From Streptomyces lavendulae subsp. lavendulae (GTDB lineage Bacteria; Actinomycetota; Actinomycetes; Streptomycetales; Streptomycetaceae): a stretch of 64,000 bases of DNA. Positions 62,942-64,000 of the stretch are shown in pieces. The DNA is taken from contig NZ_CP024985.1 of assembly GCF_002803845.1 (NCBI RefSeq), positions 8,133,501 to 8,197,500 on the forward strand. Reading direction: 5' to 3'. The translations under genes were made by a program, and so were the position numbers. The stretch's first letter is position 1; every line of letters begins with the position of its first letter. The notes under the pieces were generated by a model. That model had not been told where the DNA came from and searched no databases. It saw only the letters and a list, made by a program, of their open reading frames with translations.

Positions 62942-64000
62942 GCCCGCCCCCTCCCCGGGGTCGGCCTGCCCGGGTCCCCGGCGAGGGCCCGGACCAGCGC
63001 GTGCGAGATGCGTACGAGGTCGCGCTCCTCACCGGGTCCCGTCTGGAGTTCCCGGGAGGAGGCGATCACCTCACGCTCGGGGTCGGCGCGCAGCGCGTCG
63101 ACCGCGGCGATGACCATGACGGCGTCGGCATCTGCGGCGGCATCCTCGTCGGTGGCACCCTCGGCCAGCGCGCCGGCGAGCGCGCGGGCCCGCAGGGCGA
63201 GGTCGAAGTAGGGATTGAGAGTGAGCAGTCCGTCGTGGATGCCCGATTCGCGGTGCAGCCTGCGTACGCCCACCGTGGAGAGCAGGGGCATCCTGACCAC
63301 GGCCGTGGTGGGCGTCAGCCCGTGGAGCAGGCGTGACAGAGCGCCCAGTCGGTGGTACCGGGTCCAGTCCCGCCAGGGTTCCTTGAAGCGCTGGACGATG
63401 AGGGGGACACCGAAGCCGAGGAGGATGAAGCAGAAGGAAACCGTGACGAAGGGCCGTGCCGCTTCGGTGCTGAGGACGTCCCAGTCGGCTCCGGCCCATC
63501 GGGCGCCCACGGCCGCGAACTTGCACACGTCGAAGCCGAGGACGAGGGTGAAGCCCACGATCAAGAGGCCGAGACCCGCGCGGAGCTCCCGGGACACACC
63601 GCTCAGCCAGCGCCCGCACAGGGTCGCCATGACCACCGCCGCGGCGGAGTGGCCCGTCAGGTAGAGCACGATCATTTCGCGGATGAACGGCGTGTTGGCG
63701 TAGTAGGTGTCCAGGTCCTCCAGCCGTTCGACCGGTGCATCGCCGAGGGCGAAGAGCGTGAACATCGCGACGGCCAGGGCCGCGTAGGTTCCGGCGCACC
63801 AGCGCGTGGCCCGGCGGACACGGGCCGGCGGGCCCCCTCGCCAGTTGATGATCAGGATGATGCCGGATCCGCAGCAGGCCATCAGGATCGAGTAGAGGAG
63901 GGGCGCGGCGAAGTTCGGAACGCCCGTCACCTCGTTGACCTTGACGATCACCGAGGTCGCCCCGAAGCAGAAGACTCCGGTGGCCGTCAGCAGGAACACC
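62938..64000 (-). CDS. MAB_1171c-like membrane protein, N-terminus outside window
   Basis: At least 353 residues are visible, open to the window edge. It has the same layout as its neighbour: TMs, INWRGGPPARVRRATRWCAG, FTLFALGDAPVERLEDLDTY, FDVCKFAAVGARWAGADWDV, then RDWTRYHRLGALSRLLHGLT and ESGIHDGLLTLNPYFDLALR. Shared FTLFALGDA and ARWAGxDWD blocks prove paralogy. Function unknown; often near regulators and small enzymes in Streptomyces. Confidence 0.85.
   Translation of the reverse strand, partial: VFLLTATGVFCFGATSVIVKVNEVTGVPNFAAPLLYSILMACCGSGIILIINWRGGPPARVRRATRWCAGTYAALAVAMFTLFALGDAPVERLEDLDTYYANTPFIREMIVLYLTGHSAAAVVMATLCGRWLSGVSRELRAGLGLLIVGFTLVLGFDVCKFAAVGARWAGADWDVLSTEAARPFVTVSFCFILLGFGVPLIVQRFKEPWRDWTRYHRLGALSRLLHGLTPTTAVVRMPLLSTVGVRRLHRESGIHDGLLTLNPYFDLALRARALAGALAEGATDEDAAADADAVMVIAAVDALRADPEREVIASSRELQTGPGEERDLVRISHALVRALAGDPGRPTPGRGRA

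Overview
The window is high-GC actinobacterial DNA and almost certainly comes from a Streptomyces chromosome. The signs are strong third-position GC, GTG/TTG starts, many secreted hydrolases with Tat/Sec-like leaders, families typical of the genus (PucR, WYL and MAB_1171c-type proteins, RICIN and P domains), Streptomyces-type IS5 elements and a gene with two rare TTA codons. No rRNA, tRNA or CRISPR array was recognised. All functions are read from the sequence by eye; no search was run.

Layout. 0-9.5 kb is mostly intact: the 3' part of an MFS transporter, a probably frameshifted small gene, divergent secreted proteases (M4 metalloprotease and S53 sedolisin), a secreted Gly/Asn-repeat protein, a MarR regulator divergent from a membrane protein and SGNH hydrolase pair, and a deoxynucleoside kinase. 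9.5-33 kb is a decay zone. It holds a doubly frameshifted beta-lactamase-family gene, a STAND-type NTPase fragment, an amber-interrupted I36-type inhibitor, IS21, IS5 and IS3 debris, two IS5-family elements side by side sharing a TTA target duplication, a broken ArsR-MFS operon, a much-frameshifted beta-helix protein, a MerR stub, a caspase-like fragment and a ruined two-component system. Intact genes lie among these: a trypsin-like protease, a fatty-acid desaturase with its reductase and a PucR regulator, a bldA-type membrane protein with a secreted partner, an S66 peptidase and a lipase-like gene whose C-terminus was changed by a 32-bp tandem duplication.

33-49.5 kb is well-ordered metabolism. 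It includes an old yellow enzyme divergent from a MarR regulator around an AT-rich palindrome, VOC and WYL genes around another palindrome, an ADP-ribosylglycohydrolase, and a galactoside-use locus: GH1 beta-glycosidase, TetR regulator, MFS transporter and GH36 alpha-galactosidase. The two enzyme promoters of that locus carry the same AATGTGAG-N5-CTCATGTT operator. Then come a CASTOR/POLLUX-like ion channel, a secreted GH5 enzyme, an erythromycin-esterase-family protein and a secreted RICIN lectin. 49.5-64 kb mixes small enzymes (prolyl aminopeptidase, Rid, pirin, AhpD-like, GNAT) with further IS fragments. It includes an IS5-type transposase whose exact 16-bp terminal repeat reappears beyond a P-loop kinase gene, so the kinase looks like IS cargo. 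The window ends in an operon of two overlapping MAB_1171c-like membrane proteins and an FAD-dependent oxidoreductase.

Main points of interest are the shared galactoside operator, two IS elements that appear to carry passenger genes, and two far-apart fragments that look like the caspase half and the NTPase half of one EACC1-type caspase-STAND protein.
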